DNA of 64,000 nucleotides from Prochlorococcus sp. AG-670-N10 (GCA_003209065.1 QCSX01000001.1:1-64000), one strand, 5' to 3'. Positions 24,000-38,206 are shown, counted from the first letter of the stretch. Made by a program: numbers and translations. Notes: generated by a model not told the origin, from the sequence alone.

Positions 24000-24134
24000 T
24001 TGTTTAAGAAATTACAACAGTTAGAAAAATTAAATGGAAGAATTGCAATGGGAGGTTTAATTTATTTATTATTTACAAAATTAGTCTCTAGTCATACAGA
24101 TATCCTTGATCAATTGAAATCTATTTTAATTTAA
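24000..24134 (+). CDS. Very short high-light-inducible protein (HLIP-like, 44 aa)
   Basis: From TTG at 24000, 44 residues. The chlorophyll-binding ExxNGRxAMxG motif of HLIP/one-helix proteins is present as LEKLNGRIAMGGLIYLL (Glu9, Asn12, Arg14), followed by one helix and a short polar tail. HLIPs bind chlorophyll and carotenoid and protect the photosystems under high light; HL Prochlorococcus have many hli genes, some very small. It lacks the usual N-terminal extension and uses a rare start. The aromatic residue after NGR is replaced by Ile. Confidence 0.65.
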   Translation: MFKKLQQLEKLNGRIAMGGLIYLLFTKLVSSHTDILDQLKSILI

Positions 24135-24339
24135 AAGATCAGTCATACATCTTTTAATATAATCAACATCTATAGATATAAAAATTTTCAATATCTTCGT
24201 AATTTTTTTTAATTTAAATAGTTTGACTTTTTTATATATAAATCATATTTTTACATGATTAAGAGAATAAATACTACCCATAAACCAAGACCAAAATACA
24301 GACTACATAGTATACTTGTACTACAGAGAATATTGAGCT

Positions 24340-24594
24340 ATGGCCTCTTCGGAAACCTATGAATTTCTTTGCGTTAAGCCTGGTGATCATGTAGTAATTA
24401 GAGATGAAAAGTCTCCAGAGAATATACAAAACGCTCGTCATGAATATTGGATTGGGCAAATTATTAACTGTATAGGAGGAGCAAGAAATCCAAATTCATG
24501 GACCTTGTTTCAAGTCGCAGACATTGATAATGGAGAGATCGTAATAATCAATGCAGATACTGTAGAAAGGATATTAAAAACAGCTGAGAATTAA
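24340..24594 (+). CDS. DUF3104 family protein
   Basis: 84 residues, ATG start. It follows the pattern of DUF3104 of marine picocyanobacteria: FLCVKPGDHVVIRDE, a WIGQIINCIGGARNP block, then TLFQVADIDNGEIVIINAD and a C-terminal VERILK. The first part resembles an SH3-like small beta barrel. Soluble, unknown function. A minus-strand open frame over the same bases is a shadow of this gene. Confidence 0.75.
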   Translation: MASSETYEFLCVKPGDHVVIRDEKSPENIQNARHEYWIGQIINCIGGARNPNSWTLFQVADIDNGEIVIINADTVERILKTAEN

Positions 24595-24688
24595 CCTTCT
24601 CAAAACCTAATAAAGCAATAACTCTATAAAGTTTCTAGTTATGAAAGATCAATAGAATCAGAAAAAATATTACGTATTAGATCAATGA

Positions 24689-25579
24689 CTAGCCCAGCTC
24701 TAAACAAGCAAGCCCATATACCTGATTCATTGAGCATGAAGGTTGAATACCTTTATACATTCTATAGGTTTGAGAAATTTCTTTAAAACCCATACTAGAT
24801 AAAAGGTAATTTGCATAAGGATTAAGATTCGAACAGTCTAATAAGATTTGAGCATCTAGATTCCTAACTAATTTTCTAATAAGTAACTCTGCCAAAGGAG
24901 GAGTATCAGCCAGAAGAGGTCCAATGCGCCAACCTTGAATATTACCTTGAAGCATGCAAGGTCTTATCCTCCCAAAGCCGTGGCACATGCCATTATTATC
25001 AACAAGCGCACTAACATTTCCAAAAGAATTCTTCAGCCAATCATTCAAGAAATGTGGCCTAGGACTAGGTTCTCGCTGAGAATCATATATTAAAACAGCT
25101 TCATCGGAAATCTGATTACCTGGAACAACACTAAAAGTATTATTTTCATCTTTATAAAAATTCCTATTTGGCAAATCTTGAATACCATCTAATTTCCATC
25201 TATTTGTTGTGGAGGATTTTTTAAAACCCCAAGTTTGATAATCATCTAATCTCTTTGGAGCCGCTTCTAAACCAATACAGTCAACATTTTTCAAATAATC
25301 TAATGCATGTTTCCATAATCTCACTCCATAACCCATATTTCGGAATTCTTTTTTTACGATAAATAATCCTATAAATCCATAAGAAGAATTATATTTAACA
25401 CAAGCTATTGAACCTATAGGATCATTATCAAGGCAACCAACCCATATCCCTTTTTTATCGGTATTTTTATAAATTGAGATGTCATCAAAGCCAGGAGCAA
25501 ATCCCTCTAACTTCGCCCAATCAGTAACTTTCTGGATCTCATCATTAGATATCAGTCTGATTGAAAATATTTTTTTCAT
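24689..25579 (-). CDS. GNAT family acetyltransferase (two-domain)
   Basis: 296 residues. The N-terminal GNAT domain (about 1-135) has the acetyl-CoA motif A in IVKKEFRNMGYGVRLW and the usual beta-strand IGLFIV before it. The C-terminal half (about 150-290), with GFGRIRPCMLQGNIQGWRIG and LLDCSNLNPYANYLLSSMGF, matches the second-domain type found in YitH-like GNATs. It transfers an acetyl group to an amine substrate that is not identified here. Cytoplasmic, single gene. Confidence 0.85.
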   Translation of the reverse strand: MKKIFSIRLISNDEIQKVTDWAKLEGFAPGFDDISIYKNTDKKGIWVGCLDNDPIGSIACVKYNSSYGFIGLFIVKKEFRNMGYGVRLWKHALDYLKNVDCIGLEAAPKRLDDYQTWGFKKSSTTNRWKLDGIQDLPNRNFYKDENNTFSVVPGNQISDEAVLIYDSQREPSPRPHFLNDWLKNSFGNVSALVDNNGMCHGFGRIRPCMLQGNIQGWRIGPLLADTPPLAELLIRKLVRNLDAQILLDCSNLNPYANYLLSSMGFKEISQTYRMYKGIQPSCSMNQVYGLACLELG

Positions 25580-25666
25580 TAATAATATTTTAACTTAATA
25601 AAACAAGACTTTTAAGATTTTGAGGCAGTTAATTTAATCAATACTAAGGAAAAATATATTCTCGCT

Positions 25667-26263
25667 TCACAGAATAAAAATAATAAATCCACTCAATATT
25701 CCTGCGATATGACCAGATAAGCTAATGCTTGGCAACAAAGAATAAACAATCCCTAAAGACAAAAAAACAGTCATTAATCTATAAATTTCATTGTTCTTTT
25801 TCAAGCCAATGAAAATATTAAAAACATGTCCTTTCCCATGAAGAGAGGAAAATAATATAAAGGAAAATGTACCAAATATAATTCCACTAAAACCAACCAA
25901 TAAATGATTAGGATTATAAAATAAAAAATTATCTACTATAAATAAAAAAAAAGTCTGAATTGGTATTAATAAAATTATTAAATAAAGGAAAAGAAATATA
26001 TTCTTCAAATTCAAATTTATAAAACAATATCTAACTACAATAATTCCAAATATATTAGATAATAAATGATTTAAATCTTTATGAACAAAACTATAGCTTA
26101 ATATCCGATAAGGTTGATTAATAAGATAACTCGACCAATAGGAAAGGTCTGAAACTAAGAAAAAGCCATTAAAATTGACAATTATAAATAATAAAAAACA
26201 TAAAAAAGAAGGGAGAATAAATTGTGCTTCTTTTTTTATTATTTTCAAAATATGATTTAACAT
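25667..26263 (-). CDS. Rhomboid family intramembrane serine protease
   Basis: 198 residues with six membrane helices. The catalytic Ser126 is in the GxSG motif VGFSGIIFG, the catalytic His185 in SLSGHIAGILSG, and the helix-2 HxxxNHLLSN motif is FVHKDLNHLLSN. This is the minimal bacterial GlpG-like layout. Rhomboids cleave single-pass membrane proteins; the substrate is unknown. The gene is very AT-rich. Single-gene unit, 88 bases before the GNAT gene on the same strand. Confidence 0.9.
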   Translation of the reverse strand: MLNHILKIIKKEAQFILPSFLCFLLFIIVNFNGFFLVSDLSYWSSYLINQPYRILSYSFVHKDLNHLLSNIFGIIVVRYCFINLNLKNIFLFLYLIILLIPIQTFFLFIVDNFLFYNPNHLLVGFSGIIFGTFSFILFSSLHGKGHVFNIFIGLKKNNEIYRLMTVFLSLGIVYSLLPSISLSGHIAGILSGFIIFIL

Positions 26264-26368
26264 TAAAATTTTTTATAAATAATAATAAAACATTTTTTGT
26301 TTAAATAATTTATCGATATTTACTATTATTAATCTGATATATTAACTATCATGTGAAAATTTTTCTAG

Positions 26369-27760
26369 ATGAATATTTTAGATAAATCGTATAAATCAAA
26401 TATTGATGAATTAAGAAATAAAGTAATTACCGGTCAAACTGAGAGTATAAGTTGGAGGATCAAGCAGATAAGCAAGGTTTCTCAACTTTTAGATGAGAAT
26501 AAAAAAGAAATCATAAAAGCTCTTTTCCTTGATCTAGGTAAATCAAAAATTGAAGCTCTTTCAGAAATACTATTAATTAAAGAAGAAATTTCATTAATAA
26601 AGAAGAATCTTAGATTATGGATGCGACCAACAAAGATTAAAACGCCAATATATCTTTTTCCATCATTCTCAAAAGTAATCTACGAACCTCTTGGTTGTGT
26701 GCTAATTTTAGGGCCATTTAATTATCCTTTATTGTATCTTTTAAAGCCTCTTGTAAATATTTTTTCTTCAGGAAATACTGCTGTAATAAAACCGTCAGAG
26801 AAATGTTCCTCTATATCTAAACTAATCAAAAACTTAACTGATAAATATTTTCAAAAAGATGTTTTATTAACGATTGAGGGAGATTATAAACAGTCAAAAA
26901 AACTGGTAGAACAAAACTTTGATCATATTTTTTTTACAGGAAGTACTGAAACGGGAAAATCTATTATGAAATCAGCTTCAAAAAACCTAACCCCATTAAC
27001 ACTTGAACTTAGTGGTACAAATCCAGTAATTATTTTCAAAAATGCAAATCTAGAAATTGCAGCAAAAAGAATTGTATGGGGTAAATTTTTCAATTCAGGT
27101 CAATCATGTATGGCACCAAATCATATATTTGTAGAGAAAGAAATTGAGAATCAATTAGTTGAGGAATTAAAGAAATTTATAAATATTTTTCATGGCAAAA
27201 ATCCGATAATCTCAAAAAACTTATCTAAATTACAGAAAAATCAATTTTCCATAACTTCAGACCTTGTCAAAAAATATAAAAAAGAAAAACGTATTTTATT
27301 CGGAGGAACTTGCAGTAAAAAAAGAATGAAAATATCACCTACAATTTTAAAAGTAAAATTACAAGATAAAGATATTATTCAAAAAGAATTATTTAGTTCC
27401 CTTCTTCCAGTTATTGGAATTGACAATAAAGATTCAGCATTAAATAAAATAAATCAAGCTTCAAAGCCCTTAGCAATATATATTTTTGGAGGAAATAAAA
27501 AAATCCATGATTATATTTCAAAAGTTACAAGCTCTGGCACCGTTTGTATTAACGATGTTATGTTACCTGTGCTTATTCCAAATTTGCCATTTGGAGGAGT
27601 AGGAGAGAGTGGAATGGGTAAATTTCATGGAGAGGAAGGATTTAAGAACTTTTCAAATCAAAAATCCATAACTTATAAAAGCTTTTTATTTGATTTGAAT
27701 TTGAGATATCCCCCTTATGACAAAGTAATGAGAATTATAAAATATATTTTTAAGATTTAA
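26369..27760 (+). CDS. Aldehyde dehydrogenase (ALDH3-like)
   Basis: 463 residues, no signal peptide. Conserved ALDH blocks: LGPFNYP, NTAVIKPSE, FFTGSTETGK (NAD site), general base Glu213 in LELSGTNP, and the catalytic Cys247 in NSGQSCMAP. The PFGGVGESGMGKFHGEEGF block near the end is typical of class 3 fatty-aldehyde dehydrogenases, with a hydrophobic C-terminus (IIKYIFKI) for membrane contact. It oxidises aldehydes to acids with NAD(P), probably products of lipid peroxidation or the alkane pathway (inference). Confidence 0.92.
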   Translation: MNILDKSYKSNIDELRNKVITGQTESISWRIKQISKVSQLLDENKKEIIKALFLDLGKSKIEALSEILLIKEEISLIKKNLRLWMRPTKIKTPIYLFPSFSKVIYEPLGCVLILGPFNYPLLYLLKPLVNIFSSGNTAVIKPSEKCSSISKLIKNLTDKYFQKDVLLTIEGDYKQSKKLVEQNFDHIFFTGSTETGKSIMKSASKNLTPLTLELSGTNPVIIFKNANLEIAAKRIVWGKFFNSGQSCMAPNHIFVEKEIENQLVEELKKFINIFHGKNPIISKNLSKLQKNQFSITSDLVKKYKKEKRILFGGTCSKKRMKISPTILKVKLQDKDIIQKELFSSLLPVIGIDNKDSALNKINQASKPLAIYIFGGNKKIHDYISKVTSSGTVCINDVMLPVLIPNLPFGGVGESGMGKFHGEEGFKNFSNQKSITYKSFLFDLNLRYPPYDKVMRIIKYIFKI

Positions 27761-27832
27761 ATTAATTAGTTTGGTTTCAAAAGTCTAGCGATTTTAAATA
27801 CAGAGATTATCTTTAAGAAAATAGATAAATTT

Positions 27833-28594
27833 ATGAAATTAACGTTTATTTTAATTGCCTTTATTATTAATTTTTTCAATCCTAATTTTATAAAGGCTGA
27901 AGAAATTATTGATTCATCAAATAATCAAATTAAAAATACTACGAAGGTAAAATCAACTAATAATGAAATATCAGACTTTAAAAAAACTCATATCGTTCAA
28001 GTGGGCGATACGATTACAAGTATCTCAAATCTTTATTCAATAAAAAAAGATTTCATTATTAAATTAAATAATTTAAGAGATGAAAATTATATATATGTAG
28101 GACAGAATCTAAAAATTACTGAGCCTAGGAAAGAAAGGCAAAATAATGACGCTAAAAATAATAACTATCATATCGTCAAAGGAGGTGAGAGTCTTACAGA
28201 AATCTCTACTAAATATGGTTTAAACTTTAAAGAACTTATTGAAATTAATAATCTCAAGAATCCAGATTCATTAGAAGTTGGTTCGAAATTATTTTTAAGA
28301 GAAAAGAATATCAATAATCAAAAAGTTACTACTTCAATTAAAGAAGAAAGGATTAATACAATTATAAGAAAAGAGATTAAAGTTTATGGCCCCATAACAA
28401 CTCAACAAAATGAATTAGAAGAAGTAGGAGGTAGAAAAATTTTGAAAGCTCTAAATCAAAATAATAAAAAAATTATTATCTCAATAGAGTGTTCAACAAA
28501 AGATTTAGATGTAAGAATTCCTGGAAGAAAATGGAGGGGTTGGATTCCGGCTAAAGAAGAATTTGAAAAAAATCTAATAAATGATTTCTGCTAA
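27833..28594 (+). CDS. Secreted LysM-domain protein
   Basis: 253 residues. The N-terminus (MKLTFILIAFIINFF...IKAEE) is a signal peptide. Two LysM repeats follow: HIVQVGDTITSISNLYSI (about 53-95) and YHIVKGGESLTEISTKYG (about 110-155). LysM binds peptidoglycan, so the protein is periplasmic. The C-terminal part (about 180-253), with GGRKILKAL and VRIPGRKWRGWIP, is a domain I do not recognise, possibly enzymatic. It lies downstream of the ALDH gene by 72 bases, co-directional. Confidence 0.85.
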   Translation: MKLTFILIAFIINFFNPNFIKAEEIIDSSNNQIKNTTKVKSTNNEISDFKKTHIVQVGDTITSISNLYSIKKDFIIKLNNLRDENYIYVGQNLKITEPRKERQNNDAKNNNYHIVKGGESLTEISTKYGLNFKELIEINNLKNPDSLEVGSKLFLREKNINNQKVTTSIKEERINTIIRKEIKVYGPITTQQNELEEVGGRKILKALNQNNKKIIISIECSTKDLDVRIPGRKWRGWIPAKEEFEKNLINDFC

Positions 28595-28674
28595 TCGTTT
28601 TGATTAATATCTGTGAATAATTTTTCTTTAGTTATCCCTTTTGAGGTATTGTTTTATTAGTTAAATTTAAATTA

Positions 28675-28884
28675 ATGGCAATTTCAAGAGGAGATCTTGT
28701 AAGAGTTAAAAGACCAGAGTCATACTGGTACAACGAAATTGGCAAAGTTGCTTCAGTCGATACAACTGGAATCAAGTACAACTGTATAGTCAGATTTGAA
28801 AAGGTGAATTATGCGGGAATAAGTGGAACTGAAGGAGGAGCAAATACTAATAATTTTGCAGAAAGTGAATTAGAGAAAGCATAG
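28675..28884 (+). CDS. psaE: Photosystem I reaction centre subunit IV, PsaE
   Basis: 69 residues with the SH3-like fold signature [40 protein letters not shown] and a NNFAESEL end. PsaE sits on the cytoplasmic face of PSI, helps dock ferredoxin and flavodoxin, and supports cyclic flow. Length matches the family. It is separated from mutM by 4 bases, so the two are co-transcribed, an arrangement seen in other Prochlorococcus. Confidence 0.97.
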   Translation: MAISRGDLVRVKRPESYWYNEIGKVASVDTTGIKYNCIVRFEKVNYAGISGTEGGANTNNFAESELEKA

Positions 28885-28888
28885 AGAT

Positions 28889-29767
28889 TTGCCTGAGTTA
28901 CCAGAAGTTGAGACTGTTAGAAGAGGTTTAGAACAAAAACTCAAGAATTTTATTATCAAAAAAGTTGAAATATGCAGAGAATCAACTGTTGCTTATCCAA
29001 TCGATAAAAAAGAATTTGTTGAGGGTCTTCAAAACTCACTTATATATAAATGGGATAGGAGAGGAAAATATTTAATCGCGAAACTAAAGAAAACTGTTGG
29101 TAATAATATTGATGCAAATGAAATATCATTTGTAAAAAATGGAGTACTCGTTGTTCATTTAAGAATGACTGGTTATTTCACTTTTGATAATATTCTTACT
29201 AACCCTTGTAAACATACCAGAATAAGGCTGTTTGATAACCATAATAATGAACTTAGATATATTGATGTAAGGAGTTTTGGGCAAATGTGGTGGGTTAGAG
29301 AAGGTTTGTCGCCAAATAACATTATTAAAGGATTAGGAAAATTAGGACCTGAGCCATTTTCTGAAAATTTTAATCTCGGTTATCTTACAAACGCAATTTC
29401 AAATAAAACAAGGTCTATAAAATCTATTTTATTAGATCAAACAATCATTGCTGGGATAGGGAATATATATGCAGATGAAAGTCTTTACTCAGCAGGTATA
29501 TCACCTTTTAGAGAGGCTAGAACAATTAAAGAAAATGAATTAAAAAAACTTAAAGTATCAATCGTTGAGATTTTAAAAAAAAGTATTGGTGCAGGCGGAA
29601 CTACCTTTAGTGACTTTAGAGACTTAGAAGGAGAAAATGGTAATTTTGGATTACAAACTAATGTTTATAGAAGAACTGGTAAGCAATGTCGTCAATGCAA
29701 AAATTTAATTGAGAAACAAAAGATCTCAGGAAGAAGTACACATTGGTGTCGTAAATGTCAGAAATAA
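28889..29767 (+). CDS. mutM: Formamidopyrimidine-DNA glycosylase MutM
   Basis: 292 residues. The start is TTG at 28889, giving the [13 protein letters not shown] terminus whose Pro (after Met removal) and Glu are the catalytic residues. The helix-two-turn-helix region, [15 protein letters not shown], and the C-terminal zinc finger (CRQC ... CRKC) are present. It excises 8-oxoguanine and other oxidised purines and nicks the strand. Coupled to psaE upstream; repair of oxidative damage under light is consistent with that context. Confidence 0.97.
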   Translation: MPELPEVETVRRGLEQKLKNFIIKKVEICRESTVAYPIDKKEFVEGLQNSLIYKWDRRGKYLIAKLKKTVGNNIDANEISFVKNGVLVVHLRMTGYFTFDNILTNPCKHTRIRLFDNHNNELRYIDVRSFGQMWWVREGLSPNNIIKGLGKLGPEPFSENFNLGYLTNAISNKTRSIKSILLDQTIIAGIGNIYADESLYSAGISPFREARTIKENELKKLKVSIVEILKKSIGAGGTTFSDFRDLEGENGNFGLQTNVYRRTGKQCRQCKNLIEKQKISGRSTHWCRKCQK

Positions 29768-29768
29768 A

Positions 29769-29797
29769 AAAGGGCTTACTTTTAAAGTAAACCCTTT
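29769..29797 (-). terminator. rRNA operon terminator (also mutM end)
   Basis: A nearly perfect hairpin (outer AAAGGG/CCCTTT, inner TTACT/AGTAA) lies between mutM and the 5S gene. On the minus strand it is followed by six Ts, so it most likely ends the rRNA operon; on the plus strand the T-run is weak. Confidence 0.8.
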
Positions 29798-29808
29798 AAA
29801 ATATTTTA

Positions 29809-29925
29809 CCTGGCATTGAGCTATTTTCTCAAGGGGCTACCCCCTAAATATTTTCGCCGCTGATGCGTTTCACAACCGAGTTCGAGATGGATCGGAGTGG
29901 TTCCACATCGCCATGAACACCAGGA
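29809..29925 (-). rRNA. rrf: 5S ribosomal RNA
   Basis: About 117 bases on the minus strand. The ends pair (TCCTGGTG start with GCCAGG end), and the core TCGAACTCGG and GAAACGCATC are diagnostic of 5S rRNA. It is the last gene of the rRNA operon. Confidence 0.95.
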
Positions 29926-29990
29926 TAGTGTGAACCTTGAGAACTGCATAGAAAATTATATAAATTAAAAACAATAAATTAAGTTTATTT

Positions 29991-32865
<2,875 letters not shown>

Positions 32866-33129
32866 ATAACTTCAAAAATTGAAGCATCAGCTTAATAGAA
32901 TTGTTATTTAATGCATTCGCACAAATAATAAATCTGCATCATTAAAGATGCTTATTGTCTTCAAAAATAATCTATGCAGTTGTCAAGGTTCTCTGAAAAC
33001 AATGAATGAAAATTCAATGAGTCCAGCATCTTATTTGTAAAAACAATAGGAAGCTAGATTCGCTCAGAGCAAAAGGACACGATTCAAAACAATTTCCTTC
33101 TTTATTAATAAGTAGGAGGTGGTATTCAG

Positions 33130-33202
33130 TGGAGGTAAGCGGACTCGAACCGCTGACATCCTGCTTGCAAAGCAGGCGCTCTACCAACTGAGCTATACCC
33201 CC
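33130..33202 (-). tRNA. trnA-TGC: tRNA-Ala (anticodon TGC)
   Basis: 73 bases, acceptor GGGGGTA/TACCTCC plus discriminator A. Anticodon TGC lies in the loop TTTGCAA, T-loop TTCGAGT. Spacer gene of the rRNA operon, between 23S and tRNA-Ile. Confidence 0.97.
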
Positions 33203-33214
33203 AACATAGAGATA

Positions 33215-33288
<74 letters not shown>

Positions 33289-33414
33289 AGGAAAAAGTGA
33301 TGGGTGTGACCTAGAAAAAACTTAGAAACTGAAATTTTTAAAAAATTAAAAATCTGAGATACCGATCGACCTAAGGTGACAAAATTAATATTTACATTTT
33401 GTTGTCTCCCTGTT

Positions 33415-34895
<1,481 letters not shown>

Positions 34896-35506
34896 GTGTT
34901 CATATCCTTTTGTAGAAAAATCTACTCAATATGAATTGCTTTGCCCAAATTGGTATTAAGCTTGGCTTAATTTATTTAGGTTCTGCCTCCTTAGATAATT
35001 AAGGATTACTTTGAGTGCACATTAAAATATTTCAAAGTGACTTTCCAAGATCTCAGATCCGTTGGTTTTCAAAAAGCTAAAAGTTAGCAATTGAAAACAT
35101 TTTATATATTCTTGACGGGACCTCACACCTTTATTGCAAATACATCTCGAATTGATCAAACCTAAATTTGATAAATTCTTGACGCAATAAAAGCATCAGT
35201 TCCTAAGTTTTAAATTTTCTAGGTGCAGAGTTAATCCAAAAGTGGTTAACTCATTTAGAAGGGAAACCCTTCTGCTGGCTGAAAATTGTGATCATAATCA
35301 AATTCTCAGTTAACTCAATAATTTACCAAAAATTAGATTTAAGATAATTATTTGATTAATGCAAAAAAAATATTTTTGCCCAGAAGAAAATACTAAACCA
35401 TTCGACTGTAATTGTGCAACCATTAATACATAATTTTTTTATTAATTTTTATTTTCGTTCAAAGCCCAATTTAATAACTAGGCTTAAATAAAGGCGTTTA
35501 CTTGAA
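34896..35506. promoter_or_regulatory. rRNA operon leader / intergenic region with several hairpins
   Basis: This 611-base gap between the divergent 16S gene and the GH100 invertase holds no protein gene. It carries a nested imperfect stem at 35130-35191 (TTTATTGC ... GCAATAAA outside, GAATT-ATCAAA/TTTGAT-AATTC inside), hairpins at 35228-35252 (GAGTTAA/TTAACTC), 35257-35273 (AGAAGGG/CCCTTCT) and 35279-35309, and a small one at 35361-35379. ATTCTTGACG is repeated at 35108 and 35175. Part of it must be the pre-rRNA leader and promoter, but an independent small RNA is possible. Confidence 0.5.
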
Positions 35507-36946
35507 ATGGCAGAAAGATTTAGTCAAAAAAATTTAAGAGTTCGTCCAAGTTCAGATGAAGATAAAATTGTAACAAATGCAAAAGAACACTTTGAAAAGA
35601 CATTAGTTGAAATCTCAGGGGAGTTGGTTGGTAGTGTTGCGGCACTAGAACACCCTACAAAAAACCTCAAATTAAATTATGGTGAAATTTTTCTGAGAGA
35701 TAATGTTCCTGTGATGATTTATCTCATTACACAAAAAAGGTACGATATTGTAAAAAAGTTTTTAAGTGTATGTCTTGAGCTGCAAAGTACTAATTATCAA
35801 ACTCGGGGAGTATTCCCAACAAGTTTTGTTGAAGAGAAAGGAAAATTAATTGGTGACTATGGACAGAGATCGATTGGAAGAATCACTTCTGCTGATGCAA
35901 GTTTATGGTGGCCAATATTATGCTGGTTTTATGTCAACAAGAGTGGGGATTATTCATTTGGCAAAAGCCAAGGTGTTCAGAGAGGGATTCAACTTCTACT
36001 AGATTTAGTTTTACATCCAACATTTGAGGGGACACCTGTTCTTTTTGTTCCCGACTGTGCATTTATGATTGATAGACCAATGGATGTATGGGGGGCACCT
36101 CTGGAAGTAGAGGTATTACTTCATGGATGTTTGAAAAGCTGTATTAACCTAATGGAATTAAGTCGTGAAGATCATGTTAGTAGATTATTAGATCAAAGAC
36201 TCGTTCTTACCAGTCAATGGGTTGAAGATTTAAGGAGTTTTCTTTTAAAACATTACTGGGTAACAAGCCAAACAATGCAAATTTTAAGAAGAAGGCCAAC
36301 AGAACAATACGGGGATGACCAGCATTTTAACGAATTTAATGTTCAACCCCAAGTTGTCCCTTCTTGGCTGCAAGACTGGCTGGAGAACAGAGGCGGATAT
36401 TTAATAGGCAATATTAGGACTGGGAGACCTGACTTTAGATTTTATAGCTTAGGGAACTCCTTAGCATGCATGTTCGAAGTTCTACCTTCTTCAGAACAAA
36501 GAGCACTGTTTAGACTAGTACTCCACAATAGACAACATCTAATGGCGCAAATGCCTATGAGAATTTGTCACCCCCAAATGGATGTAGAAGAGTGGCAGAA
36601 TAAAACAGGATCAGATCCCAAAAATTGGCCTTGGAGTTATCACAATGGAGGGCATTGGCCAAGTTTACTTTGGTTTTTTGGGACTTCAGTTCTATTACAT
36701 CAGAAAAGATTTCCGACTGAAGATGTAATGTTAATGGAAGAGATGAGATCTCTAATAGAAGAGTCTTACTGGTGTCAACTGAATCAATTACCAAAACAAG
36801 AATGGGCAGAATATTTCGATGGTCCTACAGGAACCTGGGTTGGACAGCAGTCAAGAACATATCAGACATGGACAATAGTTGGATTTCTATTGATGCATCA
36901 CTTTCTTAGAGAAAATAATAATGACTTAGACATGTTTAATCTTTGA
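35507..36946 (+). CDS. Alkaline/neutral invertase (glycoside hydrolase family 100)
   Basis: 479 residues, cytoplasmic, with the (alpha/alpha)6-barrel family signatures: NYGEIFLRDNVPVMIY (catalytic Asp), FVPDCAFMIDRPMDVWGAPL, a central HFNEFNVQPQVVPSWL and a C-terminal YFDGPTGTWVGQQSR. It hydrolyses sucrose to glucose and fructose and is the usual sucrose-breakdown enzyme of cyanobacteria. It is divergent from the rRNA operon and convergent with petD, 5 bases away. No sucrose-synthesis gene is adjacent. Confidence 0.93.
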   Translation: MAERFSQKNLRVRPSSDEDKIVTNAKEHFEKTLVEISGELVGSVAALEHPTKNLKLNYGEIFLRDNVPVMIYLITQKRYDIVKKFLSVCLELQSTNYQTRGVFPTSFVEEKGKLIGDYGQRSIGRITSADASLWWPILCWFYVNKSGDYSFGKSQGVQRGIQLLLDLVLHPTFEGTPVLFVPDCAFMIDRPMDVWGAPLEVEVLLHGCLKSCINLMELSREDHVSRLLDQRLVLTSQWVEDLRSFLLKHYWVTSQTMQILRRRPTEQYGDDQHFNEFNVQPQVVPSWLQDWLENRGGYLIGNIRTGRPDFRFYSLGNSLACMFEVLPSSEQRALFRLVLHNRQHLMAQMPMRICHPQMDVEEWQNKTGSDPKNWPWSYHNGGHWPSLLWFFGTSVLLHQKRFPTEDVMLMEEMRSLIEESYWCQLNQLPKQEWAEYFDGPTGTWVGQQSRTYQTWTIVGFLLMHHFLRENNNDLDMFNL

Positions 36947-36951
36947 GAAAA

Positions 36952-37434
36952 TTAAAATAACCCCAAAGTCAAAGATTTATCGATGGGTAAGCATGCACCT
37001 ATTCCTAAATAAATTGTTAAAAAGGTTCCAAAAAGAAAAACTGACATAGCAACTGGTCTTCTAAAAGGATTAGAAAATTTGTTTACGTTCTCTATAAAAG
37101 GCAAAATCATTAAGCCCAGAGGTATTAATGTTTGAAGAGCAATTCCAAGAAGCTTGTTAGGCACGACTCTAAGAATTTGAAACACAGGATAGAGATACCA
37201 CTCAGGTAAAATTTCTAAAGGAGTTGCAAATGGATTAGCTTTATCTCCCAACATCGCTGGATCTAAAACAGCCAGTCCAACTACGCAAGCTATAGTTCCA
37301 AGTATTACAACTGGGAAAATATATAAAAGATCATTTGGCCAAGCAGGCTCTCCATAGTAATTATGTCCCATTCCTTTAGCTAACTTTGCTCTTAATTTTG
37401 GATCAGATAAATCAGGTTTTTTTAAAGTAGACAT
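36952..37434 (-). CDS. petD: Cytochrome b6f complex subunit IV, PetD
   Basis: 160 residues with three membrane helices. The Qo-site PEWY motif is in [15 protein letters not shown]. It carries the C-terminal half of the mitochondrial cytochrome b homologue and completes the quinol-oxidation site of b6f. It is transcribed after petB, 42 bases apart, as in all cyanobacteria. It converges with the invertase gene. Confidence 0.98.
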   Translation of the reverse strand: MSTLKKPDLSDPKLRAKLAKGMGHNYYGEPAWPNDLLYIFPVVILGTIACVVGLAVLDPAMLGDKANPFATPLEILPEWYLYPVFQILRVVPNKLLGIALQTLIPLGLMILPFIENVNKFSNPFRRPVAMSVFLFGTFLTIYLGIGACLPIDKSLTLGLF

Positions 37435-37476
37435 ATAAAATTATTAAATGAATTGGTTTTTTTAAATTATAGAGGG

Positions 37477-38133
37477 TTATAAGGGACCTGAAATACCTTG
37501 TTTACGAATCATAAGAAAATGCATAAGCATAAACACAGCAAGAGACCAAGGTAAAACAAAAGTATGAAGGCTATAAAATCTTGTTAAAGTAGATTGTCCA
37601 ACACTCTCTCCTCCTCGAAGAAGTTCAACCATAAAATCACCAATAATTGGAATTGCGGCTGGAACACCTGAAACAATCTTGACTGCCCAATATCCAACTT
37701 GATCCCATGGAAGAGAGTAACCAGTAACTCCAAAGGCAACGGTTATAACTGCCATAACAACTCCGGTTACCCATGTTAATTCTCTTGGTCTTTTGAATCC
37801 TCCGGTAAGGTATACCCTAAACACATGAAGAATTAACATCAAAACCATCATAGAAGCACTCCATCTATGAACAGATCTGATTAACCAACCAAAACTTACA
37901 TCAGTCATTAAGTAACTTACAGAATTATAGGCTTGCGTAACAGTTGGCTTATAATAAAAAGTCATTGCAAAACCTGTTGCAAATTGAATTAAGAAGCATA
38001 CTAAAGTTATGCCTCCTAAACAGTAAAAGATATTTACGTGAGGGGGTACGTACTTGGAAGTTACGTCGTCAGTTATGTCTTGGATTTCAAGTCTCTCTTG
38101 AAACCAGTCGTAAACAGATGAGGAATTCGACAT
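37477..38133 (-). CDS. petB: Cytochrome b6, PetB
   Basis: 218 residues with four helices. The bis-His heme ligands are in [12 protein letters not shown] with LHVFRVYL, and in SLHTFVLPW with [10 protein letters not shown]. The Cys for the extra heme ci is in FYCLGGI. It carries electrons across the thylakoid in the b6f complex. First gene of petBD and divergent from ctpA, so the 70-base spacer holds both promoters. Confidence 0.98.
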   Translation of the reverse strand: MSNSSSVYDWFQERLEIQDITDDVTSKYVPPHVNIFYCLGGITLVCFLIQFATGFAMTFYYKPTVTQAYNSVSYLMTDVSFGWLIRSVHRWSASMMVLMLILHVFRVYLTGGFKRPRELTWVTGVVMAVITVAFGVTGYSLPWDQVGYWAVKIVSGVPAAIPIIGDFMVELLRGGESVGQSTLTRFYSLHTFVLPWSLAVFMLMHFLMIRKQGISGPL

Positions 38134-38206
38134 CCAAAAAAAAAATAAAGCTTTGATATAAAAAGCTTACTTAAAATTCACTTACTTGGTGTTAACACTT
38201 AACCCA

